Positions 8,374 through 16,251 of a DNA stretch of 64,000 nt are shown piece after piece; position 1 is the stretch's first letter, and each line of letters opens with the position of its first letter. The stretch is from positions 1,922,001 to 1,986,000 of the forward strand of contig NZ_CP102293.1 in the NCBI RefSeq assembly GCF_025152575.1, read 5' to 3'. Position numbers and translations under genes: made by a program. The notes under the pieces are model-generated. The model had not been told where the DNA came from. It ran no database searches and saw only the letters and a list, made by a program, of their open reading frames with translations. Origin of the DNA: Subdoligranulum variabile. GTDB lineage: Bacteria > Bacillota > Clostridia > Oscillospirales > Ruminococcaceae.

Positions 8374-8402
8374 AGTATAGCAAAAGCGGCGGGTGGATGC
8401 AA
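8374..8402 (-). promoter_or_regulatory. Promoter of the GH32 (scrB-type) gene
   Basis: On the minus strand TTGCAT (8402-8397), a 17-base spacer and TATACT (8379-8374) form a near-consensus sigma-A promoter about 70 bases upstream of the GH32 start. Confidence 0.75.
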
Positions 8403-8572
8403 GAAAAAACCAGGGGAGAAGGGTGGCACCCCATAAACGCACGAACCCGCCACCGGCCCGGAACGGTTCCGGCTGTCTGCTTTTGGATGTGCGCCGGGCT
8501 GAAGAAAAGCGGATACGTCAGGCAAAAGCAACCAAAAAAATGACAAACAGAGAAAAAAATTGGTGAAAACCT

Positions 8573-8600
8573 TTGCATTTTGACTTTGATACGGTACAAT
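8573..8600 (+). promoter_or_regulatory. Promoter of the two-component / sugar ABC locus
   Basis: TTGCAT (8573-8578), a 16-base spacer and TACAAT (8595-8600). The leader downstream contains a GC-rich hairpin (8622-8629 with 8635-8642) without a T-tract, then RBS aaagga before the ATG at 8671. Confidence 0.6.
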
Positions 8601-8670
8601 AAAACAATCAGAGTAAAACAGCGGCCCCCGGAAAGGGGGCCGTTGATCTGCAAAGAAAGGACGCAAAACG

Positions 8671-10263
8671 ATGCTCAAAGTACTGATTGCCGATGATGAA
8701 CCGCGTGTGGCGATGCTGGTCAAGCAGCTGATTCACTGGCAGGAACAGGGACTGGAATGCGTTGGCTTGTTCCAGGATGGACAGAGCGCACTGGATGCGA
8801 TCCGGCAGCTGCACCCCGATATCGTCATCACAGATATCCGCATGCCGGTCCTGTCCGGTCTGGAGCTGATCGAAAAGACGCTGGAAAGTGAGCCTCAGGT
8901 GCGCTTTGTGGTCATCAGCGGCTACCGGTATTTTGAGTATGCCCAGCGGGCCATCAAATACGGCGTGCAGGATTATCTGCTCAAGCCCATCGATGAGGAG
9001 GAACTCAACCGGGTACTGGGGAAGATTTGCGCGGAAAAAGCGGACCAGCAAAGCCGCCAGGAGCATCTGACCCGGATGGAGAACAGCTTCCGCAACAGTC
9101 GGCGGCTGCTGGACCGGGAGATTCTGCAGCAGCTGCTTTCGGGCGGGATCACCGACGTGGGCACCCTGAACCAGGATTACGGTACCGGTTTCCTGGAGGG
9201 ATGCTATCAGGCCCTGGTGGTCAAGGTGGATCGGGCCACGGACACCGAGCCTCATGCCGATGCCGAGCGGCTTCTGATGGACAAGCTGCGTGCCAGGATC
9301 GAAAAGACCCTGCAGGGACAGCACTTTTTGTGCTGTGTGCAGGAGGGGATGCGGTTCATGCTGCTCTTCAACTATGCTCCTCAGGAGCGGGAAACCCAGT
9401 CCCAGGTGCTGCGCCGGTTGGTGGAGGACTGCCGCAACTATGCCGAAAACTACCACTGCTACCGCATCTGTATGGGCTCCAGTGAGGAGAGCCGGGATTT
9501 TTCCCAGTGTGCCCGGCTGCTGAAAATGGCCGAACATACGATGCTGCGCAAACTGTTTGAAGGGTACGGGATGCGGTTGAAACCGCTGCCCGGCGAGGAA
9601 GATGCCCGGCCGCTGGAGGAGCTGTGGCGGACCCAGGAGGCGGCGCTGGCCAACAGCATGGATTCCATGCAGGGAGAGGCAGTGTCTGCCCGGGTCCGGT
9701 TGCTCTTCGAGAATGCCCGGGAAAGGCGCCTGGCGGCCTGGCTGTATTTTGCGCTGGTAGAACGGATCACGGAGGTTTTTGCAAAGTGGGCGGCCAGCCG
9801 TTCGCTGACGCTGACGGCCGGCTGGCGGGAGCACACCCAGGAGCGATGTGAGAACTGTCAGTCGGTGACCACGCTGTGCCGCTGCGTATGCGAGGCAATG
9901 GAAGGGGAACTGCAGACGCTGCACGAACAGCAGCTGCGGCAGGAGGACCGCCCCATTCGGGTGGCCATGGAGTATGTGCAGAAACACTACGCCGAGCACA
10001 TTACGCTGGAAGATGTGGCGGCGATGAGCGGGTTCAATCCCACGTATTTTTCCGATGTATTCAAGCGAAAGAGCGGTAAGAACTTTTCGGATTACCTCAC
10101 CGAAGTGCGGATGGCGGCAGCCAAGGAAATGCTGCGCAACACCCGGAAGACGGTGTATGAGGTCGCCGAGGCGGCGGGGTACAAGGATGCCAAGTACTTC
10201 AGCCAGCAGTTTGCCCGCTATGCGGGCATGAAGCCCACGGAATACCGGAAACTCTACTACTGA
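8671..10263 (+). CDS. YesN-type response regulator with AraC DNA-binding domain
   Basis: A 530-residue protein. The receiver domain (1-120) has the acidic pair DDE near residue 8, phospho-acceptor Asp55 (ITDIRMPV) and Lys105 (LLKP). A long linker region is followed by a C-terminal AraC double helix-turn-helix (about 425-530: ITLEDVAAMSGFNPTYFSDVFKR). Such regulators activate sugar-transport genes. It is the first gene of a plus-strand series running to 18094 and is followed 13 bases later by its likely kinase. Probable targets are its own operon and the binding-protein promoter at 13591-13620; this is inferred from position. Confidence 0.92.
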   Translation: MLKVLIADDEPRVAMLVKQLIHWQEQGLECVGLFQDGQSALDAIRQLHPDIVITDIRMPVLSGLELIEKTLESEPQVRFVVISGYRYFEYAQRAIKYGVQDYLLKPIDEEELNRVLGKICAEKADQQSRQEHLTRMENSFRNSRRLLDREILQQLLSGGITDVGTLNQDYGTGFLEGCYQALVVKVDRATDTEPHADAERLLMDKLRARIEKTLQGQHFLCCVQEGMRFMLLFNYAPQERETQSQVLRRLVEDCRNYAENYHCYRICMGSSEESRDFSQCARLLKMAEHTMLRKLFEGYGMRLKPLPGEEDARPLEELWRTQEAALANSMDSMQGEAVSARVRLLFENARERRLAAWLYFALVERITEVFAKWAASRSLTLTAGWREHTQERCENCQSVTTLCRCVCEAMEGELQTLHEQQLRQEDRPIRVAMEYVQKHYAEHITLEDVAAMSGFNPTYFSDVFKRKSGKNFSDYLTEVRMAAAKEMLRNTRKTVYEVAEAAGYKDAKYFSQQFARYAGMKPTEYRKLYY

Positions 10264-10276
10264 GGAGGCAGCGGCG

Positions 10277-11248
10277 ATGAGATCATCCTGGAAGGCATGG
10301 CTGCCGGCTGCGGTGGGAACAGGCTGCCTGGCCGCCTGTGTCTGGAGCAGCGGATGGGCAGCCCGGCTGGGGGCAGCAGGGGTTCTGGTCTGCCTGTTGG
10401 TACTGGCGGTGGCGCTGTATCGGCACTGCCGGGATATGCAGACGCTTCTCCGGTCGGGGCCGGGCGCCGGCAGAATGGGCACGGCCCTGGGCCGGGAACT
10501 GGAACAGAGCTGGATCCGCCAGGAAAACCGGCAGCAGGAACAACATTCGGCCCAGATGATGGACAGCCAGTCCCACATCAGTACCCTGCAGAACCAGATC
10601 AACCCCCATTTTCTGTACAATACCCTTGAATGTATCCGCAGCGAGGCACTGCTGCAGGACTGCGGCAGCATTGCGGAGATGTCCCACGCGCTGGCGGCAT
10701 TTTTCCGCTACAGCATCAGCCGGCGGGAAAACATCGTTACGGTGGAGGACGAGCTGCGCAACATCCACAACTATTTTTTCATCCAGCAATTCCGGTTTGA
10801 AAACCGCTTCTCCCTGGAGATCCGGGACGAGGAGGACGGTACGGTCCTGGACTGCCTGATTCCCAAAATGACCATGCAGCCGGTGGTGGAAAACTGCATC
10901 TTCCACGGGCTGGAACCCAAGGCGGGGGAGGGCAGGGTAACCATCACATTGGATCGAACCGAAACGCTGCTGCGTATCGTCATTTCGGATGACGGAGTAG
11001 GCATGTCCCGGCAGACGCTGGAAAAGATGCGGCGCAGCATGGAGGAACCGGCCACCGGCCAGGCATCGGGCAGCTCCCACGGCAACGGCATTGCCATGCA
11101 CAATGTGAACCAGCGGATCCGACTGATCTATGGGGCGGAGTACGGTGTGCAGATCTACAGCACCGAACGGGCAGGCACCGATGTGGAGATCCTGCTGCCG
11201 CTGGTCTGGAAGAAGGAAGACCTGCCCTTCCAGGAGGCGGTATCATGA
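10277..11248 (+). CDS. YesM/LytS-type sensor histidine kinase lacking an extracellular sensor domain
   Basis: A 323-residue kinase. Two hydrophobic segments at about 8-26 and 31-48 are separated by only a few residues, so there is essentially no outside domain and no visible sensor module. After a coiled-coil-like linker comes the His_kinase motif QNQINPHFLYN (His111) and a HATPase domain (PVVENCIFHG, DDGVGM, GNGIAMHNVNQRI). It should phosphorylate the regulator at 8671. The 4-base stop/start overlap (ATGA) with the degenerate ATPase downstream implies tight coupling. The absence of a ligand domain suggests it needs a partner to sense sugar, plausibly the transporter-like proteins next to it. 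Confidence 0.88.
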   Translation: MRSSWKAWLPAAVGTGCLAACVWSSGWAARLGAAGVLVCLLVLAVALYRHCRDMQTLLRSGPGAGRMGTALGRELEQSWIRQENRQQEQHSAQMMDSQSHISTLQNQINPHFLYNTLECIRSEALLQDCGSIAEMSHALAAFFRYSISRRENIVTVEDELRNIHNYFFIQQFRFENRFSLEIRDEEDGTVLDCLIPKMTMQPVVENCIFHGLEPKAGEGRVTITLDRTETLLRIVISDDGVGMSRQTLEKMRRSMEEPATGQASGSSHGNGIAMHNVNQRIRLIYGAEYGVQIYSTERAGTDVEILLPLVWKKEDLPFQEAVS

Positions 11249-12618
11249 AGGAGGAGCTGCTGCGTCTGGCAGAGCTGCACATCGAACAGCCGCCGCACCG
11301 GTCACTGTGCGGGGTGCATCTGCTTCTGCGCGCGGGGGAATGCTGCATCCTGGCGGGGGCGGAAAATTCCGGCAAATATCTGCTGACCGGCTTTCTGGCG
11401 GGGGGCATCGTGCCCGCCGGCGGGACGGTATGGGCGGAAGGGGACCGGGTAACGGACTTCTCCCCCGAGCAATGGGAACGGGCGCGCCATGTATACTATC
11501 TGCGCGGGGCGCCGGATTTTTTGCGGTCCATGGACCTTTCGGAAAATTTCTTCCTGATGCGCCGCAACCGACTGAACAAGCTGCTGCTGAACCGGCGGGC
11601 CATGCGGCTGCGCACCACCCAGGCCCTGGAGGAACTGGGGCTGCACTATGCCCAGAATTGCCCTGTGGAGCGGCTGAACCGGGTGGATCGTGTCCTGATC
11701 GGCATTGCCCGGGCGGTGGATCAGGGGGCAAAGCTCATCGTTCTGGAAGATATTTCCCAGGGCCTTTCCCTGCCCCAGGCAACCCAGGTGCTGGCGCTGC
11801 TGCGGCGGGTCAAACAGCGGGGCGTGGGCATTCTGCTGGCGGACAACTGGTCCGGCTGGTTTGAACCGGTCGCGGACTGGATGGTCCTGCTGCAGGAGGG
11901 CGAGGTGGTGCGCAAACTGCGCGCCGGGGATTTCGCCCGGAAGGACAAGATCCTGCCCCCGGCCCCCATGCCGCTGCCGTCCGAGGTATCCCCGGACCGG
12001 ACGGAGGGGTTTGCGGCGGTATTGGAATACCACGGTGCCACCGTGACCGAGCAGTTTGCATTCGGGCAGATTACGCTGCTGCTCAGCGAGGACCAGAGTG
12101 TTCTGGACGGATGCTGGCAGGCTCTGCAGGGCGGCGGCCGGAAGTGCTGCTTTCTCCTGGACGGGGGAAGGATCCCCTGCCGCAGTCCCGCTTCTCTGCG
12201 CCGCCACCGCATCCTGCTGTGGAGCCGCCGCGGGCGGGCGGCCCGCCTGCAGGAAAATATGACCACGGCGGAAAACATCCTGCTGCCCAGCCTGCGACGG
12301 ATCAGCCGCGGTGTCTTTTTTGAAAAAACCGCCCGCAGGATCCTGCGGGACCGGGATTTCTGGGGCGATGAACTGGACGCTCTTGACCTGACGGCAGAGG
12401 CACCGGCCTACAGCTGGGAGATCCTTTTCTGCCGCTGGAAACTGTTCCATCCGCGGATTCTGGTGGTGTACGGACTGCTGTCGGCGGTGGGGGAAGATAC
12501 CCAGGAACGGCTCTACACCCGGCTGCGGGAACTCTGCCGCCGGGGCACCGCCGTGATCCTGCTGGAAAACACCGGACGTGACTGGAGCGGCCGGGCCGAT
12601 CGGGTGATCGCCATATGA
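11245..12618 (+). CDS. Degenerate RbsA-like double ABC ATPase domain protein
   Basis: A 457-residue protein with the two-domain outline of sugar ABC ATPases (RbsA/MglA usually about 500). Catalytic motifs have decayed. Domain 1 has GAENSGKY for Walker A (Ser/Thr replaced by Tyr), LNRVD in place of the LSGGQ signature, and VLEDIS where LLDEPT is expected. Domain 2 has no Walker A, no signature, and VVYG at the Walker B site. ATP hydrolysis is therefore unlikely, though weak binding in domain 1 is possible. It overlaps the kinase gene and the next permease gene by 4 bases each. The intact ATPase is at 14744. I infer a regulatory or structural role. Confidence 0.82.
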   Translation: MKEELLRLAELHIEQPPHRSLCGVHLLLRAGECCILAGAENSGKYLLTGFLAGGIVPAGGTVWAEGDRVTDFSPEQWERARHVYYLRGAPDFLRSMDLSENFFLMRRNRLNKLLLNRRAMRLRTTQALEELGLHYAQNCPVERLNRVDRVLIGIARAVDQGAKLIVLEDISQGLSLPQATQVLALLRRVKQRGVGILLADNWSGWFEPVADWMVLLQEGEVVRKLRAGDFARKDKILPPAPMPLPSEVSPDRTEGFAAVLEYHGATVTEQFAFGQITLLLSEDQSVLDGCWQALQGGGRKCCFLLDGGRIPCRSPASLRRHRILLWSRRGRAARLQENMTTAENILLPSLRRISRGVFFEKTARRILRDRDFWGDELDALDLTAEAPAYSWEILFCRWKLFHPRILVVYGLLSAVGEDTQERLYTRLRELCRRGTAVILLENTGRDWSGRADRVIAI

Positions 12619-13550
12619 AAAAGAAAGATAGGATATGTTGGCTTTTTCGCCGCCTTGTGCGCGGGTACGGCTGGCTGAATCTGCTGGTGGCGGTCGGGTA
12701 CATGCTGGCGGTCAGCTGCAACGGACTGGGGTGGAATACGCTGTATTTCGCCCGCCAGAGTTGCATGCTGGGCTTTTTTACGCTGGGAGCCGGGTGGATC
12801 GCCCTCTCGGGCGGCATCGACCTCTGCTTTATGGCCCAGGCGGCCCTGTCCACTGTGCTGGCCGCAGTCCTCTACCGCGAGGGGATGCCCACGGCGCTGA
12901 TGGTTGCGGCGGTGGTGCTGTTCAACCTGGCGGTGGGGGCGGCACGAGGCTGGCTGATCGAAAAACTGCAGATCCCCGCCATCATCCTGACGCTGGCGCT
13001 GGCCACGATTTTTTCCAACCTGAGCGCCCCTGACCAGATGCTGATCCTGGAGATCAGCACCTACCGCTACTACCTGCAGTTTACCTTAAGCATGCTGGTT
13101 CTGCTGCTGCTCTGTGCGGCGGGGGTGCAGCTGTATCTGCACGGCACCTGGTGGGGCAAATATACGCTGGCCCTGCGTGAGAATGCGGAGGCTGTGCGTC
13201 GGTGCGGTGTGAATACAAAGCTCATCAGCACGGTGGTGTACGGGCTGGCCTCCATCCTGTTTGCCTTCGGCACCCTGATGATGCTGTTTGTGGCGCCCTA
13301 CGGCAGCAGCAGCCGCAACAGTAGCTATCTGTATCAGGTGCTGGCGGCGGTGGGCCTGGGCGGCGGCTTTACGCGCCGGGGCAGTGTGCCGGAAACGCCG
13401 CGCCTGCTGGCGGGGGCCATCTCCATGACGATGGTGGAGCAGCTGCTGCTCTATTTCGGGCTGACACATTACCGCCTGATTGTGGAAGGTGCTGTGATTT
13501 TGGCTGTATTTTTTGCCCAAATTAACGAAAACACAAGGCATAATGGATAA
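12615..13550 (+). CDS. RbsC-like ABC permease paralogue, divergent
   Basis: A 311-residue multi-span membrane protein of the RbsC/AraH permease family (about eight hydrophobic segments). It keeps LSGGID near residue 62, but the usual D-LSVGS run is replaced by DLCFMAQ, and the cytoplasmic coupling region (LRENAEAVRRCGVNT) is still recognisable. It is fused in an operon to the kinase and the degenerate ATPase rather than to a binding protein. It could form a membrane docking complex with the degenerate ATPase, reporting occupancy of the binding protein encoded at 13674; transport is not excluded. Confidence 0.8.
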   Translation: MKKKDRICWLFRRLVRGYGWLNLLVAVGYMLAVSCNGLGWNTLYFARQSCMLGFFTLGAGWIALSGGIDLCFMAQAALSTVLAAVLYREGMPTALMVAAVVLFNLAVGAARGWLIEKLQIPAIILTLALATIFSNLSAPDQMLILEISTYRYYLQFTLSMLVLLLLCAAGVQLYLHGTWWGKYTLALRENAEAVRRCGVNTKLISTVVYGLASILFAFGTLMMLFVAPYGSSSRNSSYLYQVLAAVGLGGGFTRRGSVPETPRLLAGAISMTMVEQLLLYFGLTHYRLIVEGAVILAVFFAQINENTRHNG

Positions 13551-13577
13551 AAAACTGAAGATGCTCCCCCTAAAACC

Positions 13578-13647
13578 AAAACTCCTTCCCTTGAGAGCGG
13601 CCTTGCCATTCTGGTATTCTAAGACTGCCGAGAGGCGAAGGAGTTTT
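13578..13647. repeat. Inverted repeat flanking the binding-protein promoter
   Basis: AAAACTCCTTC at 13578-13588 is repeated in inverse orientation as GAAGGAGTTTT at 13637-13647, a perfect 11-base match. The promoter at 13591-13620 lies between the arms. The left arm lies upstream of the promoter, so the transcript would carry only the right one. The repeat therefore looks more like a DNA-binding site pair or looping element than an RNA hairpin, though read-through RNA could fold. Confidence 0.6.
13591..13620 (+). promoter_or_regulatory. Promoter of the sugar-binding protein gene
   Basis: TTGAGA (13591-13596), 18-base spacer, TATTCT (13615-13620), located 54 bases before the ATG. It suggests that the importer genes are transcribed separately from the sensor genes upstream. 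Confidence 0.55.
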
Positions 13648-13673
13648 ACACATTCGGGAAGGAGAAAAACACT

Positions 13674-14669
13674 ATGAAAAAAGCAATGGCAACCACACTG
13701 GCACTGACGATGGCTCTCTCGCTGGCCGCCTGCGGCAGCACCACTTCCTCGTCTTCCACTGCAGCGGACTCCACGTCGGAGACTTCGTCCGCCACCGCAG
13801 AATCCACCGCAGAGGGCGGCAAGATCGGGTTTCTGGCGCCTACCCTGCAGACGGAATTCTTCATCGGCATTGACAACGACCTGAAAGCGGCCTGCGAAGC
13901 CAATGGCTATGAATACACCAGCGTCGATTTTGCCGGTGACTCGGCCACGGCCGTTACCGGCATCGAGAATATGGTCACCGCCGGCTGTGACGTCATCGTG
14001 GCCATGGTTTCCGATACTTCCTGTGACGACGCGCTGGCCGCTGCGCAGGCCGAGGGCGTCAAGATCGTGGAATGCGGCGTCGAGACGGCCGTCTATGACT
14101 GCTGCCTGAATGTTGACCAGTACAATTGGGGCGAGCGCATCGGCGAGATGGCCAGCAACTGGGCCATCGACCAGCTGGGCGCCGAGAACGTGAACTACGT
14201 GATTTATACCACCTACCAGGATGCCGACATGCAGAACCGCGGCCAGGGCATCCAGGACAAGATCCAGGAAATGATGCCCGAGGCCAACCTGCTGGAAGTG
14301 GTGGACATCGGCAAGGACATCGTGGGCAGCGGTACCTCCACCACCGAGAACATGCTCCAGAAATACCCCGACCTGAACATGATCGCCTGCTACGGCGACG
14401 CGGCGGCTGTGGAAGCCATGGAAGCCATCAAGGCGGCCGGCCTGAACAGCGATGATTTCGGCATCTTCTCCTGCGATGGCACCAACCAGGCGCTGGCCAG
14501 CATTGCCAACAACGACATTCTGCGCGGCACCATCGCCAGCGAGGCCATCGGCACCCAGATGTTTGAGTACAGCCAGCGCCTGCTGGCCGGCGAGACCTTC
14601 GACGAGCCTGTCATGATGGAAGGCACCGAGGTCACCAAGGACAACGTCAGCGACTGGTACAACGGCTGA
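13674..14669 (+). CDS. Sugar ABC transporter substrate-binding lipoprotein (RbsB-like)
   Basis: A 331-residue lipoprotein. The signal peptide ends in the lipobox LAAC (Cys20) and is followed by a Ser/Thr-rich linker. From about residue 46 it is a Peripla_BP_4 fold (GKIGFLAPTLQTEFFIGIDNDLK..., typical of ribose/galactose-type binding proteins). It is anchored outside the membrane, binds a monosaccharide-like ligand and delivers it to the permease at 16252. The ligand cannot be assigned. A strong RBS (gggaaggag) precedes the ATG. A hairpin after the stop (14693-14727) probably keeps this gene's mRNA above that of the downstream genes. Confidence 0.92.
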   Translation: MKKAMATTLALTMALSLAACGSTTSSSSTAADSTSETSSATAESTAEGGKIGFLAPTLQTEFFIGIDNDLKAACEANGYEYTSVDFAGDSATAVTGIENMVTAGCDVIVAMVSDTSCDDALAAAQAEGVKIVECGVETAVYDCCLNVDQYNWGERIGEMASNWAIDQLGAENVNYVIYTTYQDADMQNRGQGIQDKIQEMMPEANLLEVVDIGKDIVGSGTSTTENMLQKYPDLNMIACYGDAAAVEAMEAIKAAGLNSDDFGIFSCDGTNQALASIANNDILRGTIASEAIGTQMFEYSQRLLAGETFDEPVMMEGTEVTKDNVSDWYNG

Positions 14670-14692
14670 TCCCCACAGATTCCCAGAAGACA

Positions 14693-14727
14693 GAAACAGC
14701 ACTATCCGGGCCGGGTAGTGCTGTTTT
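14693..14727 (+). terminator. Attenuating hairpin between binding protein and ATPase genes
   Basis: AACAGCACTA (14695-14704) pairs with TAGTGCTGTT (14716-14725), followed by only a few T. It looks like a partial terminator, a common arrangement that gives excess binding protein over the other transporter subunits. Confidence 0.65.
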
Positions 14728-14743
14728 AGAAAGGAAGGATCTC

Positions 14744-16249
14744 ATGTCAGAAAACAACATTCTGAGCATCCGGAATATTGTCAAAACCTATCCCGGCGTG
14801 GTGGCCATCGACCATGTCTCCTTCGATGTGCGGGAGGGGGAGGTTCACGCCCTCATCGGGGAAAACGGCGCCGGAAAATCCACCCTCATCAAGGTGCTGT
14901 CCGGTGCAATCCAGCCCGACAGCGGCTCCATCACCATCGGCGGCAAGACCTTTGAAGCGATGACCCCCATCCTCTCCAAGGAACAGGGCGTCGGCGTCAT
15001 CTACCAGGAATTCACCCTGGTGCCGGGCATCAGCGCGGCGGAAAACGTTTTCCTGGGCCAGAAGACCAGCGACGGCGTTTTCGTCAACTTCGAGGAACGC
15101 ATCCGCCGGACCAAGGAACTGTTCGACCAGATGCATGTGAATATCGATCCCACCCAGCCGGTGCGGAATCTCTCGCCTGCCTGCCAGCAGATCGTGGAGA
15201 TCGCCAAGGCCGTGAGCAAAAACGCCCGGCTGCTCATCATGGACGAACCTACGGCGCCGCTGACCGTCAATGAGGTGGACACCCTGTTCCAGGTCATCCG
15301 GGACCTGAAAAAGAAGGGCGTTACCATCATCTACATTTCCCACCGTCTGGAGGAACTCTTCGAGGTGGCCGACCGGGTCACCGTCATGCGGGACGGCCAG
15401 TACGTGGGCACCGAGAACATTGCCGATATCGACCGCAAAAAGCTCATTGCCATGATGGCGGGCCGGGAACTCAAGGAAAGTTATCCCGTGCGCCACAACA
15501 CCATCGGTGAGGAAGTGCTGCGGCTGGAAAATGTGACCGGCAACGGGGACCGCAACATCTCCTTCACGCTGCACAAGGGCGAGATCCTGGGACTGGCAGG
15601 TCTGGTGGGCGCCGGCCGCACCGAACTGATGCGGGTACTTTACGGCGCCGACCCGCTGGAGGATGGCAAGATCATCCTCAACGGCAAGGAGGTCCACATC
15701 CGTTCCTGCCGGGAAGCCATCGAGCAGGGCATCGGCTACATTCCCGAGGACCGCAAAAACCACGGTGTGTTCCTGCGGATGTCCATTCAGTGGAATGTGG
15801 TCATGAACAATCTGCGGGCCTTCTGCAACGGGCCCTTCCTCAGCGAAGAAAAGCAGAAAGATGTGGCCCAGCGCTATGAAAAGGCGTTCCAGATCAAGAC
15901 GCCCTCCCTGGACCAGCTGGTAGGCAACCTCTCGGGCGGCAACCAGCAGAAGGTGGTCATCGCCAAGACCCTGGCCGCCGATTCCCAGATCGTCATCTTT
16001 GATGAACCGACCCGCGGCATCGACGTCGAGGCCAAACAGGAAATCTACAAACTCATGAACCGTCTGGTGGAAGACGGCGGAAAATCCATCATCATGGTAT
16101 CTTCCGATATGCCGGAACTGTTGGGCATGTCTGACCGCATTGTCGTCATCGCCGAAGGCGAAAAGACCGGCGAGGTGGAGAAGAAGGACTTCAACCAGAA
16201 CTACATTCTGGATCTTGCCTCCGGCGGTACGATGAAAGGAGCAGTCTAA
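14744..16249 (+). CDS. Sugar ABC transporter ATP-binding protein (RbsA/MglA-like)
   Basis: A 501-residue protein with two ABC domains. Domain 1 has an intact Walker A (GENGAGKST), LSPACQQ at the signature position and IMDEPTAPL Walker B. Domain 2 has GLVGAGRTEL, as usual for this family, LSGGNQQKVVIAKTL and FDEPTRGIDV. It energises the importer with the binding protein at 13674 and the permease at 16252. The intact motifs contrast with the decayed paralogue at 11245, which allows direct comparison. RBS aaggaagg lies upstream of the ATG. Confidence 0.95.
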   Translation: MSENNILSIRNIVKTYPGVVAIDHVSFDVREGEVHALIGENGAGKSTLIKVLSGAIQPDSGSITIGGKTFEAMTPILSKEQGVGVIYQEFTLVPGISAAENVFLGQKTSDGVFVNFEERIRRTKELFDQMHVNIDPTQPVRNLSPACQQIVEIAKAVSKNARLLIMDEPTAPLTVNEVDTLFQVIRDLKKKGVTIIYISHRLEELFEVADRVTVMRDGQYVGTENIADIDRKKLIAMMAGRELKESYPVRHNTIGEEVLRLENVTGNGDRNISFTLHKGEILGLAGLVGAGRTELMRVLYGADPLEDGKIILNGKEVHIRSCREAIEQGIGYIPEDRKNHGVFLRMSIQWNVVMNNLRAFCNGPFLSEEKQKDVAQRYEKAFQIKTPSLDQLVGNLSGGNQQKVVIAKTLAADSQIVIFDEPTRGIDVEAKQEIYKLMNRLVEDGGKSIIMVSSDMPELLGMSDRIVVIAEGEKTGEVEKKDFNQNYILDLASGGTMKGAV

Positions 16250-16251
16250 GC

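Larger units (their letters stand above)
8304..8670. other. Intergenic region with divergent promoters
   Basis: This 367-base gap separates the minus-strand GH32 gene from the plus-strand response regulator. It holds one convincing promoter for each (8374-8402 minus, 8573-8600 plus) and a short hairpin in the plus-strand leader (8622-8642). No convincing coding frame or known RNA was recognised in 8403-8572. Confidence 0.7.

Noticed and set aside
8622..8642. Hairpin in the response-regulator leader as a terminator
   Set aside because: A clear CGGCCCCC/GGGGGCCG stem exists but it is followed by ttgatct, not a T-run, and lies in front of the RBS of an expressed gene.
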